A DNA stretch of 64,000 nt from Jatrophihabitans sp. GAS493 (lineage in GTDB: Bacteria > Actinomycetota > Actinomycetes > Mycobacteriales > Jatrophihabitantaceae). Made by a program: the position numbers and the translations under genes. Positions 8,964 to 17,819 of the stretch are shown here, piece by piece (the first letter of the stretch is position 1; each line of letters starts with the position of its first letter). The stretch spans positions 1,116,001-1,180,000 of the forward strand of contig NZ_LT907982.1 of the NCBI RefSeq assembly GCF_900230215.1, written 5' to 3'. The notes below the pieces were generated by a model, which did no database searches, was not told the DNA's origin, and worked only from the letters and a program-made list of their open reading frames with translations.

Positions 8964-9824
8964 TCAGGAGCGCGCATAGTCGCCTGATTTCTTGAGTAGC
9001 CGGCGGACCGAGAAGACGTCCTGAAAGGCGCGCACGCCGTCGGAGACCACGTTGAAGGTGGAACCTTCGTCATTCGACCAGTGAATCGGAAGCTCGTGAA
9101 CATCGGCATCGCGGCGGAGGAGGCGAGCGATCAGCTCGACATCGAAGGCGAAGCCGGCCATCTGCATCTCGGCAAAGACGGCGCGTGCAGTTTCTCCGCG
9201 CATGAGCTTGAAGCCGCACTGGGTGTCGGTGATGCCGCCGACGAGGGACGCTGAGGCTCGGTTGAAAGCACGGCTTCCCAGTCGGCGCATCAGAGGCTGG
9301 GAGACCTCATAGCTGGCCCCGGCGCAGCGCCGCGATCCGATCACCACCTCGACCCCGGCGTCGAGACGGGCCAGCGCATCGCTGATTGACGAGGGAGGGG
9401 TGGAGAGGTCGGCGTCGCAATACCCTACGAACCGTGCGGTGCTTTTGAGCACGCCAGCCCGGACGGCGGCGCCCTTGCCGCGCGTGCGGCAACTGATGAC
9501 GCGAACCGGTGTCGCAATCCGGAGCTGGTCGAGGGCAGCGGCGGTGGCGTCGACGCATCCGTTGTCGACGACGGTGATGCGCGCGGAGTAGCCGCATGTC
9601 TCCAATACGCGGGATATAGCGGAGACGGTTGCCCCAATTCTCTGGGCTTCGTTCAGAGCCGGAATGATGAGATCGAGATCATAGGTTCGGTGCATATGAA
9701 CCACGGAAGTCGATACGTTTGCTGCCGGTGGTCGCACCAGCGTCTCCGGCTTGAGCGGCAAGAGCGAGAGTTCAACGCCGTTCGTGTGAAGAAGTGATCT
9801 TTCGTCCAGAAGCACTTTGGGCAT
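8964..9824 (-). CDS. GT2 glycosyltransferase, dolichyl-phosphate mannosyltransferase-like
   Basis: A 286-residue GT-A fold enzyme. After a ~45-residue N-terminal extension comes DLDLIIPALNEAQRIG, then ITVVDNGCVDATAA, GKGAAVRAGV and the metal-binding YCDADLSTPP (DAD; DxD-like). TDTQCGFKLMRG and FAFDVELIARLLR are hallmark blocks of DPM1/polyprenyl-phosphate glycosyltransferases. No C-terminal membrane helices are present, so the product would be a soluble or peripheral enzyme making a polyprenyl-phosphate sugar, which would suit the GT-C enzyme two genes downstream. It is the first gene of the leftward operon; a GGGGGA Shine-Dalgarno lies ahead of the ATG at 9824. Confidence 0.9.
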   Translation of the reverse strand: MPKVLLDERSLLHTNGVELSLLPLKPETLVRPPAANVSTSVVHMHRTYDLDLIIPALNEAQRIGATVSAISRVLETCGYSARITVVDNGCVDATAAALDQLRIATPVRVISCRTRGKGAAVRAGVLKSTARFVGYCDADLSTPPSSISDALARLDAGVEVVIGSRRCAGASYEVSQPLMRRLGSRAFNRASASLVGGITDTQCGFKLMRGETARAVFAEMQMAGFAFDVELIARLLRRDADVHELPIHWSNDEGSTFNVVSDGVRAFQDVFSVRRLLKKSGDYARS

Positions 9825-10329
9825 AACGAAACAATCCCCCTAGCTAGTTCGCGCAATGCACTACCGCAATACCCCTGATTACTTCGAGTAGTGGTTACCC
9901 CGTCGCGATCCAGCCGAAGAATACACATATGCAATGACGTCAAATCCCTTCCGAATGTTTCTTCCGATGCACGCCTCCGAAATCCATTTTTGTCCAATTT
10001 GCGAGTATTTGAGCGGATCTGGCGCTCGCTTTTCATGAACATCGGATCGCTCGAAATGAAGAATGGGTTCACTAGTTGGAAACGGCATGTTTCACGGCAA
10101 TTTTCGGGTGGATCCAGGGTATCTGTTGGTTACCTACTGGACATATTGTGATGATGGGCTCATTTTCCCGACCGCGGTGCTTGGTGGTTTCCCTGGTCAC
10201 CACTTGTCCATTTCGACTGCTACGCTCGCCTCCGTATCCAGGCTTCGGAGGGTCGAGACCTATCGTGAATAGTTCGCATGTAAGGCGTTTGTCCTGCATC
10301 GCCTACGTGCTGGGACGTTCGGCACTGAG
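9825..10329. promoter_or_regulatory. AT-rich divergent intergenic region between two polysaccharide operons
   Basis: About 505 bases without a convincing gene, clearly poorer in G+C than its flanks. It must contain the promoters of the leftward GT2-GT4-GT-C operon and the rightward PIG-L-GT4-pyruvyl transferase operon. An inverted repeat GAAAC-N5-GTTTC lies at 10079-10093 and could be an operator. I could not settle on a -10/-35 pair. Short open frames here have no recognisable protein features. Confidence 0.5.
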
Positions 10330-11178
10330 TTGAGCACAAGAGGCAATGCGGGCGAGTTGCTCGACGTCATCAGTGCGTTCGGGGGGTGCGGTGACGGGCC
10401 TGTCACGACGCGAGGTCGGCTGCGGGGTGCGAAATTGATCGTCGCCTCTCCGCATCTAGATGATGCATTCCTTTCCTGCGCGGCGTTGCTGCAAGATATC
10501 CGTCGCATGGTTTCAGTATCCGTGGTCACATTGTTTACCGAGGGTGGCAATTTGGTGACCCTTTCTGGTCGGCAATTCGTCAGGCAGTGCGGATACTCCG
10601 ACGTGGACGGTCTCTACCGCGATAGGCGGGCTGAGGATCTCGTGGCGGCGGGGATGCTCGGCGTCGACGCTGAGCACTTGAGCTTCGTCGAGGCTCTCTA
10701 TCGACCGAAGCCCGAGGCCCGAGGCCGTGTGCTCCGACGTATGTCGGCCGCCTTTCCGGAGTCTGCCGCGATCTATCCGACTTATCGATGGCACGCCTCC
10801 AAGGGGACGATTGCCCAATCGGACCTGTCGACTCTGAAGTCGGCGTCAACGGCTCTCGGGCGGTACAACACCTCGGAGAACGTCGTGGCGCTCTGCCCGC
10901 TGGGCATTGGTGATCACGTAGATCATGTGCTGACCCGTACTGCGGTTGAGGCAGTGTTCCAACCCGAGCAGATCATCTACTACGCCGACCAGCCGTACGC
11001 CCTGCACTGGCCGACCTCAAGGTGGCGCTATCCGGATGGTTCACGGGAGCCTGTCGAATACCGGGGCGATCAGATACGGAAGGCGAGCATCCTGCGCACC
11101 TACGCCACGCAGGTCGACGCTCTCTTTCCGGAGGGCATGCCGGAACTGTCCGAGTTCTACTACGCCTACCGGCGATGA
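10330..11178 (+). CDS. PIG-L/LmbE family zinc deacetylase
   Basis: A 282-residue protein of the GlcNAc-PI de-N-acetylase superfamily, which removes acetyl groups from N-acetyl sugars with a zinc ion. LIVASPHLDDAFLSCAALL near residue 37 is the metal-binding SPHxDDAxLS motif, and LCPLGIGDHVDHVLTRTAVE supplies the distal HxxH ligand. Here it heads an operon with a GT4 (17-base gap) and a pyruvyl transferase, so deacetylation of a nascent exopolysaccharide or its lipid-linked precursor is likely. The TTG at 10330 is the only plausible start I found in frame; the first ~30 residues are poorly conserved by eye, so the start is uncertain. Confidence 0.85.
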   Translation: MSTRGNAGELLDVISAFGGCGDGPVTTRGRLRGAKLIVASPHLDDAFLSCAALLQDIRRMVSVSVVTLFTEGGNLVTLSGRQFVRQCGYSDVDGLYRDRRAEDLVAAGMLGVDAEHLSFVEALYRPKPEARGRVLRRMSAAFPESAAIYPTYRWHASKGTIAQSDLSTLKSASTALGRYNTSENVVALCPLGIGDHVDHVLTRTAVEAVFQPEQIIYYADQPYALHWPTSRWRYPDGSREPVEYRGDQIRKASILRTYATQVDALFPEGMPELSEFYYAYRR

Positions 11179-11194
11179 CGCTCCGGCGACGGAC

Positions 11195-12388
11195 ATGAGG
11201 ATCGGACCCCGGCGGGGGCCGCGAACCCGTCCTCGGATTATCCTCTCGATCTTCGATCACGAACAGAATCCGTACTACGCTGGCGGCGGCCCAGCCGTAG
11301 TCAAGCGGATAGCCGCTGAGCTTACGCCGCAATACGAGGTGATCGTGGTGACGGCGGGGAGCCGGCGCACCGAATTCCGAGAGGGCATCTGCTACCGATT
11401 TCTGCCCGTTCTCTGGGGTGGGCCGAGAGGCGGTCAGCTTCTTTGGGCCCTCGTGCTGCCACTGGTTGCGGTCTTCTGCGACTTCGATCTCTGGGTCGAG
11501 AGCTTCACGCCGCCCGTCTCCTCCAACTGCCTACCTCTGGTGACCCGCAAACCTGTCCTGGGTGTCGCGCAGGCGCTGTCAGCTCGAGCCATGGCTAAGC
11601 GCTACGGCACCAAGCTGCCCGTCCTGCTGGAGCGGCGCCTCTTGTCGACATATCGAGACATTGTGGTGCTGAACGAATTCGACCAAGCCGAAGTGCGTAC
11701 GTCGACGCCCAAGACCGCCGTTCATCTCATTCGCAACTCGGTCGCCGTTCCGGAATCGCTTCCTTCGCGCAACTCGGCAACGCAGCCGTATGGGCTCTTT
11801 CTTGGGCGTATCGAGATATATCAGAAGGGGATCGACCTGCTGCTCGCCGCGCATCGTGAAGCTGGCGCAGCAGCGCTGCCGTTGGTCATCGCTGGATCTG
11901 GCGCGTCTTCGGAGAACCGCACGCTAGAGCGACTCATCGCCCAGGCACCCACCGACGTCCGTTGGGTGGGTCGGGTCGCCGGCGCCGAGAAGGATTCTCT
12001 GGTTCGGGGTGCGGCCTACCTTGTCGTCACATCGCGTGAAGAGAGCTTCTGTCTGGCCGCACTGGAGGCGATGTCCTTCGCGGTCCCGGTCATCCACTTC
12101 GATCTTCCACAGCTCTCCTGGATTCCGGACGAGTGCGGTGTCCGTGTCCGCTGCTTCGACATACCGGCGCTGGCCGGGTCGCTCCGTGACCTGTCGGCGA
12201 ATACGGAGGCTCGTGAGCGGTTGGGAAGCAACGCTCGTGATTTTGCCGTCGAGACGAGTCGCACCAATCAGGGTGCGTATCGGCGGTTAGTGGAAGAACT
12301 ACTTGGCGCGGAGCGCGTCCGGGCAATCCGGCCTGGAGCAGACCCAATCCGTCCCAGAAAAATGACCGACCCGGAAAGGGAATTTTGA
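11195..12388 (+). CDS. GT4 glycosyltransferase
   Basis: A 397-residue GT-B family 4 enzyme. The frame is open further upstream inside the deacetylase gene, but the ATG at 11195 (MRIGPRRGPRTRP) follows the upstream stop by 16 bases and gives a normal N-terminus. IILSIFDHEQNPYYAGGGPAV carries the acceptor-side Gly-rich loop, LFLGRIEIYQKGIDLLLAAH the linker to the donor domain, and VTSREESFCLAALEAMSFAVPVIHFD the EX7E donor-binding motif. It overlaps the pyruvyl transferase start (TGATG), so the two are translationally coupled. Confidence 0.9.
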   Translation: MRIGPRRGPRTRPRIILSIFDHEQNPYYAGGGPAVVKRIAAELTPQYEVIVVTAGSRRTEFREGICYRFLPVLWGGPRGGQLLWALVLPLVAVFCDFDLWVESFTPPVSSNCLPLVTRKPVLGVAQALSARAMAKRYGTKLPVLLERRLLSTYRDIVVLNEFDQAEVRTSTPKTAVHLIRNSVAVPESLPSRNSATQPYGLFLGRIEIYQKGIDLLLAAHREAGAAALPLVIAGSGASSENRTLERLIAQAPTDVRWVGRVAGAEKDSLVRGAAYLVVTSREESFCLAALEAMSFAVPVIHFDLPQLSWIPDECGVRVRCFDIPALAGSLRDLSANTEARERLGSNARDFAVETSRTNQGAYRRLVEELLGAERVRAIRPGADPIRPRKMTDPEREF

Positions 12389-13593
12389 TGAGTGGCAATA
12401 GTCGATCGGTGAAGCAGGGCCTCTTGCGACGGCGTAAGCGGCCCGCGCCGGAGGTGGGCGGCTTTGCCGATCTGGGGTCGCAGCTGAACTACGTACTCGG
12501 TATTGACACCGGCCGACGCGCCAAGAGCCTCGCGATTGTCGGCAACTATGGCAATGGCAACACCGGCGATGAAGCGATTCTGGCCGGTATCGCCGAGCTG
12601 CTTCCGACCGGGACCCGCTTGCGGGTGCTGGCGAAGGATGCGAGCCTCGTCCCGCCGATCGAACTGGCGGATGGCGCCGTCGTGGTGAATCGTCAATCGA
12701 AGCAGGGCATCAAGGCCCTGCTCGGCTCTGACGTCGTCGCCATCGGCGGAGGTGGAATGTTCGGCTCCGGAATGCCTCGCCTCTTGCACGCATTGCCGGT
12801 GGTCGGTCTTCTGCTCAGCTACGCCGGGCGCGACGTGATCTTCGTCGTGATCGGAGCCTACCCCGACATGCCCGGGACCAGTGCGCGTCTCCTGCAGTCG
12901 CTGGTGTCACGCTCGCCCGCGGTGACCGTGCGGGACCCGATCACGGCTGAATTCCTGCAGCGTAGAGATGCTCGCCGTAGAAACGGGCTGAGCGTCGTGG
13001 CCGATCCAGCGGTCGCCCTCTCGCCGGCAACGCCTGAAGCTATCGCGCGCGAACTAGGCGACGACTGGCAGGTCGACCGCCTGCGGTTGGTGGTCTCCCT
13101 GAAGCCGTCGCCGCGGCCCAGTGACAATGAGGCTCAGGTCGTCTGGGCAGCGGAGGTGATCCGGGAGTGGACATCGCGGCCTGGTGCCACCGCCTGCCTT
13201 CTGTCACTCTCGTCCCAGGGGGATTTCGGCCTCGGGGATTCGGTCACCGACGCCACGCTGGCGGGGCAGGTGCGGCAGCTCTGCGGCCTCGACTCGGAGA
13301 TCCGCTTAGTCGGCCCGAACCTGTCACCTCGGGTCGCGAAGGGTGTCATCGCATCCTCCGGGGGCGTGGTCGGGGCGCGGCTCCACGCTCTGATCTTCGC
13401 CCATGCCGTGGACGTCCCAGCGTTTGGCATCATCTTCGAGGTCAAGACACGTCAGTACGCCTCCGAGATCGACGCCGAGTTCTGCGAACTGCCTCACCCT
13501 GACTTCGCTGGCATCAGCGAATGGCTCGACCAGGTGTATCGCGCCGGCTCATTGTCGTGGGAGGTACGCGCCGAGGAGATCGCCGGCGGCTAG
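12388..13593 (+). CDS. Polysaccharide pyruvyl transferase family protein (CsaB/WcaK-like)
   Basis: A 401-residue GT-B-like enzyme expected to ketal-link pyruvate from PEP to a sugar, adding negative charge to an exported polysaccharide. IVGNYGNGNTGDEAILAGI is the N-terminal family block, VVAIGGGGMFGSG the second, and VVGARLHALIFAHAVDVPAFGI the C-terminal 'R.H..i.a' block. I chose ATG 12388 over the adjoining TTG at 12385 because GGAAAGGG sits at the right distance. Its stop shares a CTAG with the stop of the opposing EtfD gene, so the two converge with no spacer. A second family member is at 58805. Confidence 0.88.
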   Translation: MSGNSRSVKQGLLRRRKRPAPEVGGFADLGSQLNYVLGIDTGRRAKSLAIVGNYGNGNTGDEAILAGIAELLPTGTRLRVLAKDASLVPPIELADGAVVVNRQSKQGIKALLGSDVVAIGGGGMFGSGMPRLLHALPVVGLLLSYAGRDVIFVVIGAYPDMPGTSARLLQSLVSRSPAVTVRDPITAEFLQRRDARRRNGLSVVADPAVALSPATPEAIARELGDDWQVDRLRLVVSLKPSPRPSDNEAQVVWAAEVIREWTSRPGATACLLSLSSQGDFGLGDSVTDATLAGQVRQLCGLDSEIRLVGPNLSPRVAKGVIASSGGVVGARLHALIFAHAVDVPAFGIIFEVKTRQYASEIDAEFCELPHPDFAGISEWLDQVYRAGSLSWEVRAEEIAGG

Positions 13594-15848
13594 CTCGTCA
13601 CAACTGGCTCCGGGGCCGGCTCCGGTTCGGGCTCCGGCTCCGGTGCGGCCGGAGGAGCCGGCGGCGCGGTGAGCGACTGCTGCAGGATCTGCGCGACATC
13701 CAGTACCTGCACGTCGTCGCGGGCATCGCCGTCGGCCTTCTTCGCCGTCACGGCGTCCGAGAGCATGACCATGCAGAACGGGCAGGCGGTCGAGATCAGG
13801 TCGGGGTCCAGGCCCAGCGCCTCTTCGGTGCGCTCGACGTTGACCCGCTTGCCGATCTTCTCCTCCATCCAGAAGCGAGCGCCGCCGGCGCCACAGCAGA
13901 AGCCTCGGTCCTTGCAGCGGTGCATCTCTTCGGACTTCAGCGACGGGATAGCGCCGAGGACGTCACGCGGCGGCGTGTAGACCTTGTTGTGCCGGCCCAG
14001 GTAGCACGGGTCGTGGTAGGTGACCTTCTTGTCGACCGGCTCGACCGGCGTGAGGCGCCCCTCGTCGACCAGCTTGGCCAGCAGCTGGGTGTGATGGACG
14101 ACCTCGTAGTTCCCGCCGATCTGCGGGTACTCGTTGGCGATCGTGTTGAAGCAGTGCGGGCAGGTGGCGACGATCTTCAACGGCTCGGCCCGGGTGATCG
14201 AGTTGAGCACCTCGACGTTCTGCTGCCCGAGCTGCTGGAAGAGGAACTCGTTGCCCAGACGGCGCGCCGAGTCGCCGGTGCAGGTCTCCTCCTTGCCCAG
14301 CACCGCGAATTCGACGCCGGCCACGTTCAGCAGCTCGGCGAAGGCCTTGGTGACCTTCTTGGAGCGGTCCTCCAAGGATCCGGCGCAGCCGACCCAGAAG
14401 AGGTACTCGATCTCCGGGCCGAGCTTCTCGCCCGGGTTCGCGCGCTTGACCTCGAAGTCGAGCTCCTTGATCCAGTCCTCACGCATCTTCGGGGCCAGGC
14501 CCCAGGGGTTGCCCTTGCTCTCCAGCTTGCGCAGCATGACGCCGGCCTCGGACGGGAACGCGGACTCGATCAGCACCTGGTAGCGGCGCATGTCGACGAT
14601 GTGGTCGATGTGCTCGATATCCACCGGGCACTGCTCGACGCAGGCGCCACAGGTGGTGCAGGACCAGAGCACATCCGGGTCGATGACCCCGAAGCTGGCG
14701 GCGTCACCGACGAGCGGGCGCATCAGCTGCTCGACGTTGGTGCCCTCGACGCGCGGGTACCCCGCCTCGGGGACGTGCGCTCCGTGGTCGCCCTCCAGGC
14801 TGAAGGCCGGCTCCACGCCCTCGCCTGCGGTCTTGCCGTCGATCAGGTACGGGGCCTTGGCGAAGAGGTGGTCGCGCAGGTCCATGATGAGCAGCTTCGG
14901 CGACAGCGGCTTGCCGGTGTTCCAGGCCGGACACTGCGACTGGCAGCGTCCACACTCGGTGCAGGTGGCGAAGTCGAGGTAGCCCTTCCAGGTGAAGTCC
15001 TCGATCTTGCCCTTGCCGAAGACGGTGTCCTCGTCGAGGGAGTCGGGGTCGGCGAAGTCGATCGGGTCGCCGTTGTTGTCGGTGACCGGCAGCAGCGGGC
15101 CGAGGCCCTTCGGCAGCCGCTTGAAGTACACGTTGATCGGTGCCGTGGCGATGTGCAGGTGCTTGGAGTAGGTGACGATCACCAGGAACACCATGACGAC
15201 GGCGACCTGGGCGATCAGGAAGAAGGTGGCCAGACCCTCGTTGTAGTCACCCTGCCCGAAGAGCTGGGCGGTGGCGTAGCTGGCGAAGGTCCACTTCGAC
15301 TCGCCGAAGGGGAACTGGCCGGCGTTCATCTGCGCGCCACGCAGCCCGAAGAGGGTGAGCACGACCAGCGTGATCATGATGAGGATGATCCAGGCCGGGC
15401 CGGTGTGCGAGCCGTAGAACCGGGACGCGCGCTGCTTTCGGGCCGGTGCGTTGCGAACTCGCAGGATGGCGAAGGTGGCCAGACCACAGAGCACCGCGAC
15501 CCCGAAGAAGTCTTCGAGGAACCCGAGCACCTGGGACTCACCGATGATCGGGATGTGGAAGTCCTTGCTGATGATCAGGGCGCCGTAGGCCTCGAGGATC
15601 GTCAGGTTGAGGATGAGGAAGCCCCAGAAGGTGAAGAAGTGCGCGAGGCCGGGGACAGACCACTTCAGCAGCTTCTTCTGGCCGAGCACCTCCTCGGCGT
15701 CGTTGACTACGCGCGGAGCGGCATCCTTGCCCCGGCCCTTGGCGGGTTTGCCGGAGCGAATCAGCTTCACCAGCCAGAGGATTCGGCGACCGGCGATTAT
15801 CGCGGTGACCAGAGTCAAGGCAACGGTGATGATGACGCGCAGTAACAC
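13590..15848 (-). CDS. etfD: Membrane Fe-S oxidoreductase, EtfD-like (ETF:menaquinone oxidoreductase)
   Basis: A 752-residue protein. N-terminal half: about five membrane helices (MLLRVIITVALTLVTAIIAG; LAHFFTFWGFLILNLTILEAYG). Middle: two [4Fe-4S] motifs, CTECGRCQSQCP near residue 296 and CTTCGACVEQCP near 396. C-terminal half: two CCG-type modules (CPHCFNTIANEYP; HDPCYLGRHNKVY ... FCCGAGGARFWMEE). This matches the mycobacterial Rv0338c/EtfD family, which passes electrons from acyl-CoA dehydrogenases via ETF to menaquinone. The tail is a low-complexity Pro-Glu stretch. The gene stands alone between convergent neighbours; no etfAB is visible here. EtfD assignment is from family resemblance. 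Confidence 0.9.
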   Translation of the reverse strand: MLLRVIITVALTLVTAIIAGRRILWLVKLIRSGKPAKGRGKDAAPRVVNDAEEVLGQKKLLKWSVPGLAHFFTFWGFLILNLTILEAYGALIISKDFHIPIIGESQVLGFLEDFFGVAVLCGLATFAILRVRNAPARKQRASRFYGSHTGPAWIILIMITLVVLTLFGLRGAQMNAGQFPFGESKWTFASYATAQLFGQGDYNEGLATFFLIAQVAVVMVFLVIVTYSKHLHIATAPINVYFKRLPKGLGPLLPVTDNNGDPIDFADPDSLDEDTVFGKGKIEDFTWKGYLDFATCTECGRCQSQCPAWNTGKPLSPKLLIMDLRDHLFAKAPYLIDGKTAGEGVEPAFSLEGDHGAHVPEAGYPRVEGTNVEQLMRPLVGDAASFGVIDPDVLWSCTTCGACVEQCPVDIEHIDHIVDMRRYQVLIESAFPSEAGVMLRKLESKGNPWGLAPKMREDWIKELDFEVKRANPGEKLGPEIEYLFWVGCAGSLEDRSKKVTKAFAELLNVAGVEFAVLGKEETCTGDSARRLGNEFLFQQLGQQNVEVLNSITRAEPLKIVATCPHCFNTIANEYPQIGGNYEVVHHTQLLAKLVDEGRLTPVEPVDKKVTYHDPCYLGRHNKVYTPPRDVLGAIPSLKSEEMHRCKDRGFCCGAGGARFWMEEKIGKRVNVERTEEALGLDPDLISTACPFCMVMLSDAVTAKKADGDARDDVQVLDVAQILQQSLTAPPAPPAAPEPEPEPEPAPEPVVTS

Positions 15849-15887
15849 TCGGTTCTCCTATTGCGGCAGTCTGCTGACCTGTCGTGT

Positions 15888-15947
15888 CAGCAGTCTTCTC
15901 AGCAGTTTTTCCGGCAGTCTTCCCAGCGGTCTTTGCCAGCAGTCTTG
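15888..15947. repeat. 12-bp tandem repeat, five imperfect copies
   Basis: Five adjoining units of consensus CAGCAGTCTTCY start at 15888, 15900, 15912, 15924 and 15936, with a partial sixth. They begin 40 bases upstream of the etfD start, in its presumed promoter or leader. The 12-base period is in phase with codons, but the frame that reads it (KTAGKTAGKTAE) soon runs out of phase with the real gene. Confidence 0.8.
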
Positions 15948-16062
15948 CCAGCACAGCAAATACATGACAACTAGATCATGTACGACGCTAGAACCTAGAG
16001 AGCCTATAGAAACTACTGGCCGGTAACTAGCAGACGTTGCGCGCATCACCCCCCGGACCGCC

Positions 16063-16111
16063 CGATCGGGGAGTTCGATGCCCGGAATCCGGACCGAAAA
16101 CTCCCCGATCG
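16063..16111 (-). terminator. Hairpin downstream of lipase gene
   Basis: A perfect 13-base inverted repeat, CGATCGGGGAGTT at 16063-16075 and its complement at 16099-16111, with a 23-base loop that itself contains CCGGAATCCGG. It begins 20 bases past the lipase stop, so it is probably its terminator. No T-run follows, so an operator for the downstream etfD cannot be excluded. Confidence 0.65.
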
Positions 16112-16131
16112 AGGGGTAGGGCAGACGTGCG

Positions 16132-17388
16132 TTAGTTGCAGGCGCCCCAGAGCCACTTGCCGCTGAACCGGTCGTCCAGGAAGTTGAGGACGTCCGGCGT
16201 CTTGGTGACGGCCAGCGTGACGTGCTCGGAGAGCAGGACGGGCTGGGCCACCACCTTCACGCCCTGGCTGCAGTACTTCTTGACCAGCGCCTCGGAGTCG
16301 GCCGTCGGGATCGCCTCGTCCAGCTGGGAGTAGTAGTCATAGATAACCGACACGGGCTTGTTCTGGCCGAGACTGTCGGCGGCCAGGATGGCCTGGTTCT
16401 GCGGCTCGCTGAACGCATTCGGGTTGGTCGTGAAGTCACTGATCTTCTTCAGGGCCAGTCCGGGTGCGAAGTCGGCGATGCAGGAGTTGTCGGCCGCCTT
16501 GAAGGCCGCGACGCCAGCCGGATTCAACTGCCCCCACATGTTCCACTCCGGGTACTCGTGGCTGAGCCCGAGCATGGCCCCGGCGATGAAGCCGAAGAAG
16601 AGGCCCCCGTCCAGTGACTTGACCGTGTTGGCCAGGTTCGGCGGCGCGCCGCCGAAGGCGATCCCGGCGATCTTGAGGTCCGGCGCGTAGCTGTGCTGCA
16701 ACTCTGCCGTCCAGGCCGTCGCGTGGCCTCCGCCTGAGTAGCCCCAGGCACCGACCGGCGTCTTGGAGGAGAGGCCGGCGGTGGAGAAGCTCTGCGCGGC
16801 GCGGATGCCGTCAAGGGCGATGTGGGCCTCCTGTGGCCCGACCAGGAAACCGGAGTCCGGGCCCTCGTAGTCGGGTATGGACAGCGCGAAGCCCTTCATC
16901 AGGGCCAGGGCCATCAGCGACTGCTCCTGACCGGTGAGGATGTTGCTGCCGGTCTCCAGGGTGTAGGACGGGGCGCACTGCGATCCGGTGCTGTCCTCGG
17001 CCGCCTGGTAGGAGACCAGTGGGCGCGATGGCGCGCCACCGGTGTACTTGGCCGTCGGCACCAGGATGGTCGTCACCGCGGTGATCGGCTGGTTGTGGGC
17101 GTTGTTGGAGCGGTAGGCCAGCTGCCAGGACTTGGCTGACTGGGTGATCCCGACGAAGGCCACCGACGCGTTCACCACCCGGGATCGGATGATGGCACCG
17201 TTGGAGTAGCTCGCGAGATTGGCCGGCGATTGGTAGAACGGATCGTCCTTGGGCAGCGGATAGGTCGCTGCGGTGTCGGCCCCGGCGCCGCTGCTGGCGG
17301 TGCCGACCAGACCGGCCGCGGCCGCCGCAGTCACCGCGAGCAGGCCGGCGGTGAGGGCGGCGAGGCGCCGTCCAGATCGTTTTCTCAT
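16132..17388 (-). CDS. Secreted lipase (LIP family alpha/beta hydrolase)
   Basis: A 418-residue exported esterase. The signal peptide is classic (MRKRSGRRLAALTAGLLAVTAAAAAGLVG, cleavage probably near GAGA). PFYQSPANLASYSNGAIIRSR is the typical start of secretory triacylglycerol lipases. The nucleophile elbow is GAWGYSGGGHA (Ser near 218); DYYSQLDEAIPTADSE offers the acid and LLSEHVTLAVTKTPDVLNFLDDRF the His. Cys residues in SQCAPSY, DNSCI, KKYCSQG and GACN suggest disulfides, consistent with secretion. It likely frees fatty acids outside the cell. It is monocistronic, with a hairpin after the stop and a CRP-like site well upstream. Confidence 0.92.
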   Translation of the reverse strand: MRKRSGRRLAALTAGLLAVTAAAAAGLVGTASSGAGADTAATYPLPKDDPFYQSPANLASYSNGAIIRSRVVNASVAFVGITQSAKSWQLAYRSNNAHNQPITAVTTILVPTAKYTGGAPSRPLVSYQAAEDSTGSQCAPSYTLETGSNILTGQEQSLMALALMKGFALSIPDYEGPDSGFLVGPQEAHIALDGIRAAQSFSTAGLSSKTPVGAWGYSGGGHATAWTAELQHSYAPDLKIAGIAFGGAPPNLANTVKSLDGGLFFGFIAGAMLGLSHEYPEWNMWGQLNPAGVAAFKAADNSCIADFAPGLALKKISDFTTNPNAFSEPQNQAILAADSLGQNKPVSVIYDYYSQLDEAIPTADSEALVKKYCSQGVKVVAQPVLLSEHVTLAVTKTPDVLNFLDDRFSGKWLWGACN

Positions 17389-17488
17389 GTTTCCCCCGTG
17401 CTTGTGCTGGTTTTCGGTAGGCAGCCGCAGCGCCGACCGTCGCGCTTCGCGGTCCGGCCGGCGCCGCAGCTGCCTCTCTTGCCAGGTC

Positions 17489-17519
17489 GTGGTGCTGCTT
17501 ATTCCCAGAGCAGCACCAC
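17489..17519. other. Perfect 11-bp stem-loop in the lipase leader / downstream of lacI gene
   Basis: GTGGTGCTGCT at 17489-17499 pairs exactly with 17509-17519 around a 9-base loop. It lies 100 bases before the lipase start and 300 bases past the LacI-gene stop, both read leftward. It could end the regulator transcript or act as a leader hairpin on the lipase mRNA. Confidence 0.5.
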
Positions 17520-17658
17520 CACCAGTCCTCGCTAGTGCCTCAGCGCTCGTAGGGGGAGGATGGCCGAAGCCTCGTTTATTACTCCCCGGTAGATGCGATG
17601 TAGGTCTCGAAGCTATGGGCAGACCGGGATTGTGACAAGGCCACTTTTCATATGCGAA

Positions 17659-17674
17659 TGTGATCTAAATCACG
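17659..17674. promoter_or_regulatory. CRP/GlxR-like binding site
   Basis: TGTGATCTAAATCACG matches the TGTGA-N6-TCACA pattern of CRP-family regulators with one mismatch, and contains the exact palindrome GTGAT-CTAA-ATCAC. It lies about 270 bases upstream of the lipase start in an otherwise empty 430-base gap (17389-17819), suggesting cAMP-dependent control of the lipase. A promoter between the site and the gene was not pinned down. Confidence 0.55.
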
Positions 17675-17819
17675 TGGTACCCGACGTTCACGATACCGTT
17701 CGTAGAACCCAAAACCGGGCGGGGCGATTGTTACTTAGCGCCGGGTTAGCGAGGGTTTACTCAGTGTGGGTAACTCTGGCGCTGATGTCCGTCTCGTGCG
17801 GGTGCTTCGGAGGGGGTGA

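Noticed and set aside
13521-15845. 774-codon rightward frame opposite etfD
   Set aside because: It mirrors a gene with clear Fe-S motifs; its translation is low-complexity Asp/Val/Leu-rich with no domain features.
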